From: Firmicutes bacterium CAG:95
Lineage (GTDB): Bacteria > Bacillota > Clostridia > Lachnospirales > Lachnospiraceae
Direction of reading: 5' to 3'
Assembly: GCA_000438155.1 (NCBI GenBank)
Contig: FR902950.1
Coordinates: forward strand, 1 to 7,460
Length of the DNA stretch: 7,460 nt
Shown here: piece by piece, positions 1-5,130 of the stretch
Layout: each line of letters begins with the position of its first letter
Position numbering within the stretch: the first letter of the stretch is position 1
The notes under the pieces: generated by a model
Database searches by the model: none
What the model saw: only the letters and a program-made list of their open reading frames with translations
Told to the model about the DNA's origin: nothing
Position numbers and translations under genes: made by a program

Positions 1-338
1 AAGGATTAAAAAGAGATATCGAAAATTTAGATTATTCTTATGATTGTGTTATACTTTTTGGTATAGATAAAAATCTGGTTAACGCTGTACGAATTGAAAA
101 GGTTGCAGAAAAAGAAACCAAAGAGTATTCATTATTAAATTTAGAAGATCTATCTGCACAATTAAATGCTGTTGGCATATCTAATTTTTTATCTGATATG
201 CCAACACATTATTTGTGTAACGCCGCATACTGGTATTTATTGCGTAAATTCAATGGAAATGCTGTGCTTGTTCATATCCCCTCAATCAAAAATATTGACG
301 AAAATCTTATGAAAGGTCTTAAAATGGTATTTAGTTAA
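1..338 (+). CDS. Pyroglutamyl-peptidase I-like protein (peptidase C15), 3' part
   Basis: The reading frame is open from the window edge (first full codon at 3) to TAA at 336-338, giving 111 residues of a C-terminus; the start lies outside. Peptidase C15 enzymes remove N-terminal pyroglutamate from peptides in the cytoplasm using a Glu-Cys-His triad. All three appear in order: Glu in RIEKVA (fragment residue 32), Cys in HYLCN (72) and His in VLVHIP (91). The YDCVILFG stretch before them resembles the family's core strand followed by Gly. Spacing between the triad residues (40 and 19) is shorter than in classical Pcp (about 63 and 24), so this is a divergent or compact member and the substrate may differ. 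It is the only clear plus-strand gene and converges on the flavoprotein pseudogene with 7 bases between stops and no visible terminator. The family call is fairly secure, the exact activity less so. Confidence 0.7.
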   Translation, partial: GLKRDIENLDYSYDCVILFGIDKNLVNAVRIEKVAEKETKEYSLLNLEDLSAQLNAVGISNFLSDMPTHYLCNAAYWYLLRKFNGNAVLVHIPSIKNIDENLMKGLKMVFS

Positions 339-345
339 ATTTCTT

Positions 346-884
346 TCAAATACTCTTCCCCATTTCATAAGCCTGCTGGATATATTCCGTTCCTTTAACA
401 TCTGTCGGTACGTTCATTCCGCACGCCATCACATATCCTCCATCTTCGTTTCCTTCAAAGCAGAAAATATATTGACGATAAGAATCGAGCATGATCTGCA
501 TATATTGTTCCTCCGGTGCAGCTCCTGCGGAAAGAAGGAAAATTTCTTGTTGTGTAACAAAGACTGTAATGCAAATGTCCGGTCCAGTGTGCGCTTCATC
601 AAAGAAATCCAGGTGTAGTAATACACAGGGGAAGCCAGAACGATAACATCCGCTTCCAGTATCTCCTGATAAATTGTTGCCATATCATCTTTCTGTACAC
701 AGTTTCCACCATTGATCTGACATGCTCCACATCCGGCGCAATCCTTTATGGTCTTCTCTCTCAGTTCTACTTTCGTAACATGATGTCCTGCATCCTTCGC
801 ACCACAGGCAAATTCATCTGCCAGTTGTCCTGTTACTCCGTTTACTCTACAACTTCCATGTAAAATCAATACGTTTTTCTTCTT
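346..884 (-). pseudogene. NADPH-dependent FMN reductase / flavodoxin-fold iron-sulfur flavoprotein, frameshifted
   Basis: The N-terminal part shows the FMN phosphate loop (HGSCRVNGVTGQLADEF), the four-cysteine motif CAGCGACQINGGNC used for an Fe-S cluster or redox role in this family, and the ASPVYYYTWISLMKRTLDR flavin-site stretch. Such proteins are cytoplasmic flavin oxidoreductases of about 180 residues. After LLHNKKF the frame is lost at a run of four T on the coding strand (A539-542 on plus). Restoring a fifth T reads on as FFLLSAGAAPEEQYMQ to GYVMACGMNVPTD and a stop at 346-348, for about 179 residues in all. The start is also damaged. A GGAGG lies ahead, but the expected position reads ATT-AAG-AAG with no ATG, GTG or TTG until the TTG at 867-869, which is inside the first beta strand. 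Two independent lesions make a pseudogene likely; the homopolymer lesion alone could be an assembly error. Confidence 0.82.
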
Positions 885-975
885 AATTCCTCCATAATTC
901 TATAAATTTATTCACCAATACTTCGTCTTCCCTGTTGCGACAGTTTTCCTTCAGTTCTTCTATATCTTCCTCTAT
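883..975 (-). other. Start-less 30-residue reading frame downstream of the attenuator
   Basis: Between the intrinsic terminator and the flavoprotein there is an open minus frame of 30 residues, acidic at its N-terminal end (EEDIEELKEN) and ending KFIELWRN with TAA at 883-885. The stop overlaps the flavoprotein's ribosome site. Its first codon is ATA, six bases after an AAAGGA ribosome-site-like sequence, and an in-frame TAG lies two codons earlier. It may be a small gene whose ATG became ATA, or the C-terminal remnant of a larger deleted gene. I do not recognise the family. Its position, first after a leader with a terminator, suggests it was the gene the leader controlled. Confidence 0.25.
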
Positions 976-990
976 CCCCTATCCTTTGTC

Positions 991-1025
991 AAAGAAGAAA
1001 AACGCCTGAGCAATTAAGCTCAGGC
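991..1025 (-). terminator. Strong intrinsic terminator at the end of a structured leader
   Basis: A perfect 8-bp stem GCCTGAGC/GCTCAGGC (1004-1011 with 1018-1025) has a 6-base loop. On the minus strand it is followed directly by GTTTTTCTTCTTT, a proper U-tract. On the plus strand only a broken T-run (TGAACTTTTCTTT) follows, so minus-strand use is favoured. It sits between the folded leader and the downstream minus genes, the place of an attenuation terminator. Confidence 0.78.
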
Positions 1026-1165
1026 TGAACTTTTCTTTAAATATAATTCAGGGAGCATGTCCTATGTTACTCCATAGGCAGAGAGCTTCTTTGTATTTCT
1101 ATTGCCCGCAAAGTCGGGACGGGTAGCTCCTCTCTATCGCCGCAAAAGCACTTAAACTTTTCATT
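1003..1165 (-). ncRNA. Structured 5' leader, riboswitch/attenuator-like, class unknown
   Basis: Read on the minus strand, the sequence between a weak promoter and the terminator is unusually GC-rich for the region and can form several helices. These are GGAGCU with AGCUCU (about 1125-1130 with 1083-1088), a CCCG/CGGG hairpin (1105-1108 with 1115-1118), a perfect CCTATG/CATAGG hairpin (1061-1066 with 1073-1078), and CUGAAUU with AGUUCAG (around 1044-1050 with 1025-1031) just before the terminator stem. GGAGC at 1126-1130 can instead pair with GCTCC at 1052-1056, so alternative folds exist, as expected of a switch. I compared it from memory with lysine, glycine, SAM-I, M-box, FMN, TPP, cobalamin, c-di-GMP, ydaO, ZTP, guanidine and T-box consensus sequences and found no convincing match. 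The downstream genes are broken, so it is probably an orphan leader now. Confidence 0.42.
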
Positions 1166-1171
1166 ATTAAT

Positions 1172-1200
1172 AAATTAACACAGAAAGAAAATGTTATCAA
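1172..1200 (-). promoter_or_regulatory. Weak candidate promoter for the structured leader
   Basis: On the minus strand TTGATA (1195-1200) is followed after 17 bases by TAATTT (1172-1177), placing a transcription start near 1165, right at the beginning of the structured leader. The -10 element is poor and the surroundings are AT-rich, so the call rests mainly on position and spacing. Confidence 0.3.
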
Positions 1201-1276
1201 CTGAATTTTCACTTTTTACAAATACTTTTTTGTTAAAATATTTTTATTGCTTCACAATTTTTGCAATCAATTTCTC

Positions 1277-1317
1277 CCTCTAGAAACAGTCAAAAAAACT
1301 AATTAAAACTCTAGAGG
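1277..1317. repeat. 8-bp inverted repeat downstream of the toxin gene
   Basis: CCTCTAGA (1277-1284) and TCTAGAGG (1310-1317) are perfect inverted copies separated by 25 bases rich in A on the plus strand. The repeat starts 16 bases beyond the toxin stop. It lacks a U-tract after the stem on either strand, so it is not a textbook terminator, although a T7 run lies inside the loop on the minus strand. It could be a weak transcript end or the footprint of a lost small element. Confidence 0.45.
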
Positions 1318-1332
1318 CTTAATTCTAAACAT

Positions 1333-1653
1333 TTATTTTTTTAATAAGCTTTGCCAATCCACTTTGTTATACAAAACTCTGATTATGTACACTACATCAC
1401 TTTGCAAATCATAATAATAGAAAATGTTGTAGCTATCAAAATGTGTCATTCGTAGACCAACACTTCTTAAAAGTTCATCGTCTATCAATGGATGAGCTGT
1501 TGGATATTCACTTAGCTTTTCAGCAGCATCTAATATGCCATCGGATATTCTTTGAGCTGCTTGAGGATTGCAAAGGTCAACGAAGATATAGTATTCTATG
1601 TCCAACAGATCATATTCTGCCGGTTCAGTAAATACTACATTAGCCACGTTCAT
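1333..1653 (-). CDS. RelE/ParE-family type II toxin
   Basis: This 106-residue protein has the length and layout of RelE/ParE toxins: an N-terminal strand followed by helices in which AEYDLLDIEYYI and PQAAQRISDGILDAAEKL match the usual pattern, then HPLIDDELLRSVGLRM and SYNIFYYYDL, ending IIRVLYNKVDWQSLL. Conserved-type residues visible are Arg68, Tyr75 and Arg92. RelE members cleave mRNA on the ribosome and ParE members poison gyrase; the sequence alone does not decide which. The ATG at 1651-1653 has AGGAG only 3 bases upstream. The GTG two codons later has better spacing and is an alternative start. The gene overlaps the antitoxin stop by 14 bases, as in translationally coupled toxin-antitoxin pairs, and appears intact. 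Confidence 0.87.
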   Translation of the reverse strand: MNVANVVFTEPAEYDLLDIEYYIFVDLCNPQAAQRISDGILDAAEKLSEYPTAHPLIDDELLRSVGLRMTHFDSYNIFYYYDLQSDVVYIIRVLYNKVDWQSLLKK

Positions 1654-1804
1654 CTCTCCTGTTTTTCAATTTTTCTCTTACTTCATCGATTGTACTGGTT
1701 CTGCCATCCTGCATTGCCTTATAGCCTTCGCCAATCAAACGATAAAATTCCAACTTTGCAGTGTCAGTTGGTTCAACTACATGCTGTGCATTTGTTGCTA
1801 ACAT
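1640..1804 (-). CDS. Antitoxin of the RelE/ParE module (short Phd/YefM- or RelB-like)
   Basis: The chosen start is ATG at 1802-1804, seven bases after GGGAG, giving 54 residues; a longer in-frame start at 1858 would overlap the promoter and has no ribosome site. The C-terminal half, EGYKAMQDGRTSTIDEVREK, resembles the toxin-binding tail of Phd/YefM-type antitoxins (a gly-arg turn, then an Ile/Asp-Glu helix). The N-terminal part is shorter than the usual 80-90-residue antitoxin, so a separate DNA-binding domain is not obvious. Its role would be to neutralise the downstream toxin and possibly to repress the shared promoter. The pairing is supported by the 14-base overlap with the toxin; the exact antitoxin family is not settled. 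Confidence 0.75.
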   Translation of the reverse strand: MLATNAQHVVEPTDTAKLEFYRLIGEGYKAMQDGRTSTIDEVREKLKNRRDERG

Positions 1805-1829
1805 ACAATCACTCCCTTTCTTGATTTTA

Positions 1830-1858
1830 AATATATCATATTTCTTCACCCTCAACAA
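1830..1858 (-). promoter_or_regulatory. Candidate promoter of the toxin-antitoxin operon
   Basis: On the minus strand TTGTTG (1853-1858) and TATATT (1830-1835) are separated by exactly 17 bases, with transcription expected to begin about 20 bases before the antitoxin start. This would give the pair its own transcript. I see no terminator between it and the upstream TIGR02391 gene, so read-through is also possible. Confidence 0.42.
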
Positions 1859-1880
1859 TCACGTATTACTCAAATTCATT

Positions 1881-2696
1881 TTAACTTATTATATGCTGTG
1901 GAACCACAAAGCACTCATCCAACTGCTTATGTAAAAAGGAAATTGTTGTTAAAATATCAATTGCATCTTGTTCATTTACAACCCATTTGACTTTTAGTTC
2001 ATGTGCTGTTACATTTCGTACCATATGCGTAACACCATTCAACATTTCTTTCAATCCATTTTGCAAATTCTTTTCAGTAGATGTCTGTAATGAATTTAAT
2101 GCCAATCTTGGATTATTTACTGAAAAAACAGTATTAAAAAGTGTGGATCCATCCTCCTGAAGTCCTGTTTTTTCTCTTACTTTTTCAGATAAACTTTTCG
2201 CAGCTTCAAACACCGCATGGAAATAATTTTCTTGAAGATACTCCTCTTTGCAACACTTCACTACATCCGCATGGATATGTCTCTTTTGCAATTCACTTAC
2301 CAAACTCCGTGTTCTTCTCTCCACTTCAGAAATAGTAGTTGCAACAACAGTCTTTATTAACTTTCCTTCATTAGTCATCTCTAAGCCCATTAATAATAAC
2401 GGTTTATTAATTTCTGCCAAAATTGCCTCATGATCACCGTTTTTCCCTGACACAAATCTTACCGGATTTAAACTTTTCTTTATAAAATTCAGAAAAGCAT
2501 TAGACGAACCATCAATCTCCTGTTTCGCCTGGAAAGTATAAAATATCCTTTTCCATTTTGTACTTTCACTACTTGTATCTCTTACTCCACACTCATGAAA
2601 AATACTATCCATTTGGGTGCCGGTCATACATTCTCCGACAATCTTGGCTAATACTTCTATTTCTGAATTACTTAGTTTTCTTATTTTTTCTGCCAT
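1881..2696 (-). CDS. TIGR02391 (Ymh) family protein with HEPN-like C-terminal domain
   Basis: From the ATG at 2694-2696 the protein has 271 residues. A TTG eight codons earlier is possible but overlaps the end of the previous gene. The N-terminal region (about 5-80), with LSNSEIEVLAKIVGECMTG and TKWKRIFYTF, looks like the small domain often found ahead of abortive-infection-type C-termini. The C-terminal 120 residues match the TIGR02391/Ymh family: QENYFHAVFEAAKSL, the DGSTLFNTVFS turn, then GVTHMVRNVTAHEL. The RNVTAH stretch (227-232) fits the R-x4-6-H motif of HEPN ribonucleases and substrate-binding HEPN domains. Proteins of this family are commonly annotated near phage-defence genes; a direct function is not established. 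It starts 14 bases after the tandem HEPN-like gene, so the two were co-transcribed. No lesions are visible. Confidence 0.85.
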   Translation of the reverse strand: MAEKIRKLSNSEIEVLAKIVGECMTGTQMDSIFHECGVRDTSSESTKWKRIFYTFQAKQEIDGSSNAFLNFIKKSLNPVRFVSGKNGDHEAILAEINKPLLLMGLEMTNEGKLIKTVVATTISEVERRTRSLVSELQKRHIHADVVKCCKEEYLQENYFHAVFEAAKSLSEKVREKTGLQEDGSTLFNTVFSVNNPRLALNSLQTSTEKNLQNGLKEMLNGVTHMVRNVTAHELKVKWVVNEQDAIDILTTISFLHKQLDECFVVPQHIIS

Positions 2697-2710
2697 ACCT
2701 CGCCGCCCTT

Positions 2711-3858
2711 TTAATACCAATCTGCATATTGTGCCATTTCAGTTTGCATATCTGATTCCCACTCTGCAACAACTTCAAATTCACTGTCACATCCATCACA
2801 AAAGTTGAATATTCCCTGCATAAATTCATACACATTTTTCAAGTCTATATCTATATTGTCAAAACGATACTCCAAACTGTATGAAGTAGGATACCTAAAA
2901 ATATCACCATTTTTATCTATGTTCCCTAATTCTTGAATTTGACTCTCCACAATATCAATTATTTCTAAATCCTGCCCCTGCACTTTTGCGTAATATTCAA
3001 TCATTGGACGTACATTCTTCCATAATTCTCTGTAGAGCAAATGGCTTCTTCTCTTGCTAAAAAAAAATTTCTTGGCACACCATGTTCTATCAATTTATAA
3101 AGCATCCTTTTTAAACCTAATTCTATGAGATTTCTCAGTAAAAATAAAATTGCAAATGTCTTGTCCTGCTGCAAAATTTCATTACATTCATAAAACAAGA
3201 ATTCAGTTGCCAAACTATATCCTAGAACCTGCTTGTGAAAACCATCGCCAGAAAGTGACTCCCATAAAGAACAATTACCCAATCCATAACTCGTAAACTG
3301 CAAAAAATCCGAAGAACGAGTCGGATCAAATCCATCTATTCTTGCGCTTTCCGGAATTTGCAAACATTTCTGTATAATTCCATAGGCTTGTAACATGCTA
3401 TTTGCCATATCAGCAACATCTAAAAACTCATCTCTATAAATAAACAGACAAAAAATCATCCTCAAAGGGAAAACGAAACAAATCTGACTTGACTTAGCAT
3501 CTACTTTTTCCAAAGAAAACAAATACTTCTTAATCCAATTATATTCATCTAAAGTGAGAACAAGCGTAGTTTCTGCTTCATATGCTTCAAACAACATGTA
3601 TAAATCGTGTTTACATCCAAGGAATATTTGCTGAATTTTATTCTTACTTACACCTACATCACAAATAAGAGCCTTTATACCCAATTCCATTCCTTGTCTG
3701 AATAAGTACATACTTGGCAAGAACCACATATCAGATTTAATATTGTCATGCCCACTATCTACTATCTTCTCACATATCTTATATCCACAAATAAAAAAAT
3801 TTTCTGATAGTCTCTGATAATCACTTTTTAGATTTCTACTCCATTTAATATGTATCAA
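2711..3858 (-). pseudogene. Tandem HEPN-like protein, frameshifted in a T9 run
   Basis: Two open frames, 3001-3858 and 2711-3040, are parts of one protein of about 382 residues here. They join at a run of nine T on the coding strand (A3059-3067 on plus). Adding one T gives RNFFFSKRRSHLLYRELW and continues to the stop at 2711. The product is not a family I can name, but it contains the same motif twice: YLFRQGMELGIKALI followed by KHDLYMLFEAY in the first half, and FLLRNLIELGLKRML followed by SHLLYRELWKNV in the second. Both have R-x3-EL-G-[IL]-K on one helix and a His-led helix about 30 residues later, as in HEPN-type four-helix bundles. The lesion lies inside the second repeat. Upstream, the frame has no convincing start (TTG at 3858 without a ribosome site) because the true 5' end is also damaged. 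It is the first gene of an operon with the TIGR02391 gene. Confidence 0.62.
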
Positions 3859-3971
3859 ATAACTCTGATTATCTATATCAAAAAACTCTTTCCTCTAATT
3901 GGCCATAATTCGTGTGCGTAACTCAATATATCCCTTCTTCCGCAGTAATAATATCATCTAAATTCACTCAT
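3859..3971 (-). pseudogene. Degenerate 5' end of the tandem HEPN-like gene
   Basis: Upstream of the TTG at 3858 the same frame reads RKEFFDIDNQSYLIHIK and, past a TAG, IELRTRIMAN. The TAG sits where a tryptophan codon (TGG) would fit. Further up, removing one G from a GGG run and one T from a TTT run gives a continuous start from the ATG at 3969-3971: MSELDDIITAEEGYIELR. With these two deletions and the missing T near 3060 restored, the whole gene 2711-3971 becomes exactly 420 codons, which supports the reconstruction. A G-rich stretch lies about 13 bases before that ATG, a rather distant ribosome site. Confidence 0.42.
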
Positions 3972-4003
3972 AGTTTTTCTTTGTCCCCCCGTTTGACAAT
4001 ATA

Positions 4004-4032
4004 ATTATAACATACCAAATGTTTATTGTAAA
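4004..4032 (-). promoter_or_regulatory. Sigma-A-type promoter of the HEPN-like/TIGR02391 operon
   Basis: On the minus strand TTTACA (4027-4032) is followed after exactly 17 bases by a perfect TATAAT (4004-4009). Transcription would begin near 3997, about 26 bases before the ancestral ATG at 3971. The spacer holds a 5-bp palindrome, AACAT-ACCAA-ATGTT (4009-4023), which could be an operator. Confidence 0.62.
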
Positions 4033-4039
4033 TATTTTT

Positions 4040-4053
4040 CGAACATTTGTTCT
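4040..4053 (-). promoter_or_regulatory. LexA/SOS-box-like palindrome upstream of the defence operon promoter
   Basis: AGAACAAATGTTCG on the minus strand matches the Firmicute LexA (DinR) consensus GAAC-RNRY-GTTC in every specified position. It lies 7 bases upstream of the -35 element. A repressor site there is slightly upstream of the usual core-promoter position, so control by LexA is an inference. The same bases could also be read as codons of a short remnant frame (4023-4109), which weakens the case. Confidence 0.42.
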
Positions 4054-4117
4054 ATTTCTTTTGAACCATGATACCGCATCTGACAACTCTGTTCCACTAC
4101 CCTTTTCCATTAAACAC

Positions 4118-4150
4118 AAAAAAGTAACCAATTTTTGCGTTGGTTACTTT
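4118..4150 (-). terminator. Intrinsic terminator of the ABC-F gene
   Basis: GTAACCAA (4124-4131) and TTGGTTAC (4140-4147) form an 8-bp stem, extended to 11 by flanking AAA/TTT, with an 8-base loop. On the minus strand it is followed by TTTTTT. It starts 7 bases after the ABC-F stop codon and insulates that gene from the HEPN-like operon downstream. Confidence 0.82.
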
Positions 4151-4156
4151 CTCAAC

Positions 4157-4723
4157 TCAATATTGTTCCGCAATTCTCGCAGCCAGTTCTTCCAGATACA
4201 TCCACCGGTCCATCTTTTCTTCCAGCAACTTTTCGGTTTCCTCTTTTTCGGCTGTCAGTTGATTCAGTTTTACGAAGTCTGTGGATACGGCAGCCATTTC
4301 TCCATTGAACTTCTCAATCTTTTCTCCCAGTGCTGCAATATCCGATGGTTTCATAATCTTTCTGCTCCTGATAGGTAAATTTTAACTTCTGCGGTCCGCG
4401 GGTACGCTGTCCCTTCTGCCCGGTCTGAGGATCCGGTTTTGCGCCGTTTCCATTTCCTGTTTTTCTGGTCTGTGCCGCTTCCTCTGCCGCCTTTTCTTCC
4501 TTCTCAGCGAGTTTTTTCAGGTAATAATCGGTATAGCACCCTCGTATTGTCTGAGTTTCCCATCCTCTTCAAAGGCAAAAATCCGCTTCATCGTCCGGTC
4601 AAGGAAATACCGGTCATGCGATACCGTAACAACAATGCCCTCATACCGGTCCAGATAGTCCTCCAGGATCATCAGTGTGGCAATATCAAGATTATTGGTC
4701 GGCTCGTCCATAAAATTTCGCAA
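4157..4723 (-). pseudogene. ABC-F family ATPase, 3' fragment with two frameshifts
   Basis: ABC-F proteins are soluble twin-ATPase ribosome factors of 500-650 residues. Only about 189 codons remain: the second nucleotide-binding domain from Walker B (MDEPTNNLD) through the His switch (VVTVSHDRYFLDR), then a charged linker (LKKLAEKEEKAAEEAAQTRK, PQTGQKGQRTRGPQKLKF) and the coiled-coil C-terminal domain ending WMYLEELAARIAEQY. Two compensating lesions are visible. One G is missing after QYEG (near 4536-4541; restored as EGGYTDYYLKK) and one G is extra before DIAALGEK (near 4341-4345). The first ATPase domain and the second domain's Walker A and signature motif are absent. The break falls just before Walker B, where sequence attached to the TnpC-like gene begins, so the gene was probably split by that element. 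It cannot make a working ATPase. Confidence 0.87.
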
Positions 4724-4770
4724 TCACGCAGAGCCCTTATTTTACAAGGCATTCAACACAAAACACACTT
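4715..4770. other. Junction between the recombinase element and the ABC-F gene
   Basis: These 50-odd bases lie between the TnpC-like stop codon (4771) and the first recognisable ABC-F codons. They are non-coding and resemble the terminal sequence of a mobile element. The change from element to host gene falls between about 4715 and 4730, near AAAATTTCGC on plus. A short imperfect inverted repeat (GCCCTT/AAGGC, about 4733-4750) lies inside. I looked for a second copy of AAAATTTCGC in the window and saw none, so the opposite end is outside or lost. Confidence 0.4.
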
Positions 4771-5130
4771 TTAACTATTCTTTCGCTTCGATTTTGCATT
4801 TTCTGCTTGAAGGCTTTCATTCTCCCTAAGCAACTCTTTTATTTTCTTCTCATAATATTCAACTTGACGTTCCAAACTCATCCTTTTTACCTCTTCTTTA
4901 ATCGCAATAAAATTTTTCTCTCTTTGTTGCTCCGTTGAGGCATCCAATACAGTTCTTACATCTTCGTTTTTATAAAAGAATGCTTTTGACAAGCCCGTAT
5001 TTTTAGATAGTTCGGAAACAGAAATCTTTTTCCCTTCCGTCTCCATCTTTTTTATTTCCGTTATTGCCAGTTCAACTTTTTTCCTGTTTTCCGCTTGGTT
5101 ACATTCCTTCATTTTATCATATTTTGTCAC
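4771..5130 (-). CDS. TnpC / DUF6262-like accessory transposition protein
   Basis: From a GTG at 5128-5130, ten bases after GGGAGG, this gives 119 residues, close to the roughly 125-residue TnpC of Tn554. It shows the hallmark order of that family: an N-terminal Asn-Arg-Lys helix (NQAENRKKVELAITEIKKM), a helix-turn-helix (KKISVSELSKNTGLSKAFFY) with the typical KNEDVR follow-on, and a C-terminal coiled coil (about 70-115) ending in a basic tail. TnpC influences the orientation and frequency of Tn554 transposition with TnpA and TnpB. Unusually, the frame is continuous with the recombinase upstream, so this product may be made alone from the internal start, as the C-terminus of a fusion, or both. 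The coding sequence itself looks undamaged. Confidence 0.72.
   Translation of the reverse strand: MTKYDKMKECNQAENRKKVELAITEIKKMETEGKKISVSELSKNTGLSKAFFYKNEDVRTVLDASTEQQREKNFIAIKEEVKRMSLERQVEYYEKKIKELLRENESLQAENAKSKRKNS

Noticed and set aside
1003..1165. Assignment to a named riboswitch (lysine, M-box, c-di-GMP-I, T-box)
   Set aside because: Only short coincidental similarities (GATAGAG, CGCAAAG, GTCCTATG) were seen, in the wrong order or strand, and the conserved cores were absent.
1443..1824. Several plus-strand frames opposite the toxin and antitoxin
   Set aside because: They are shadows of the minus genes; none has an RBS or recognisable motif.
2141..2808. Plus-strand frames rich in Phe, Leu, Ser and His opposite the TIGR02391 gene
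   Set aside because: Low-complexity antisense composition, mutual overlaps and no start signals.
4023..4109. Minus-strand frame reading VVEQSCQMRYHGSKEIEQMF between the ABC-F terminator and the HEPN-like promoter
   Set aside because: It reads somewhat like protein, but it has no start codon with an RBS, begins after a stop just past a terminator, is only 28 codons long, and overlaps the promoter and LexA-like site. Kept only as a caution about that site.
4019..4378. Plus-strand open frame of 119 codons antisense to the ABC-F terminator and C-terminus
   Set aside because: It has no ribosome site, its composition is Phe/Ser-rich as expected of an antisense frame, and it runs across a terminator and a promoter that belong to the minus strand.
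4439..4774. Plus-strand 111-codon frame opposite the ABC-F fragment
   Set aside because: It is open only because it lies antisense to a GC-richer gene; it has no family features.
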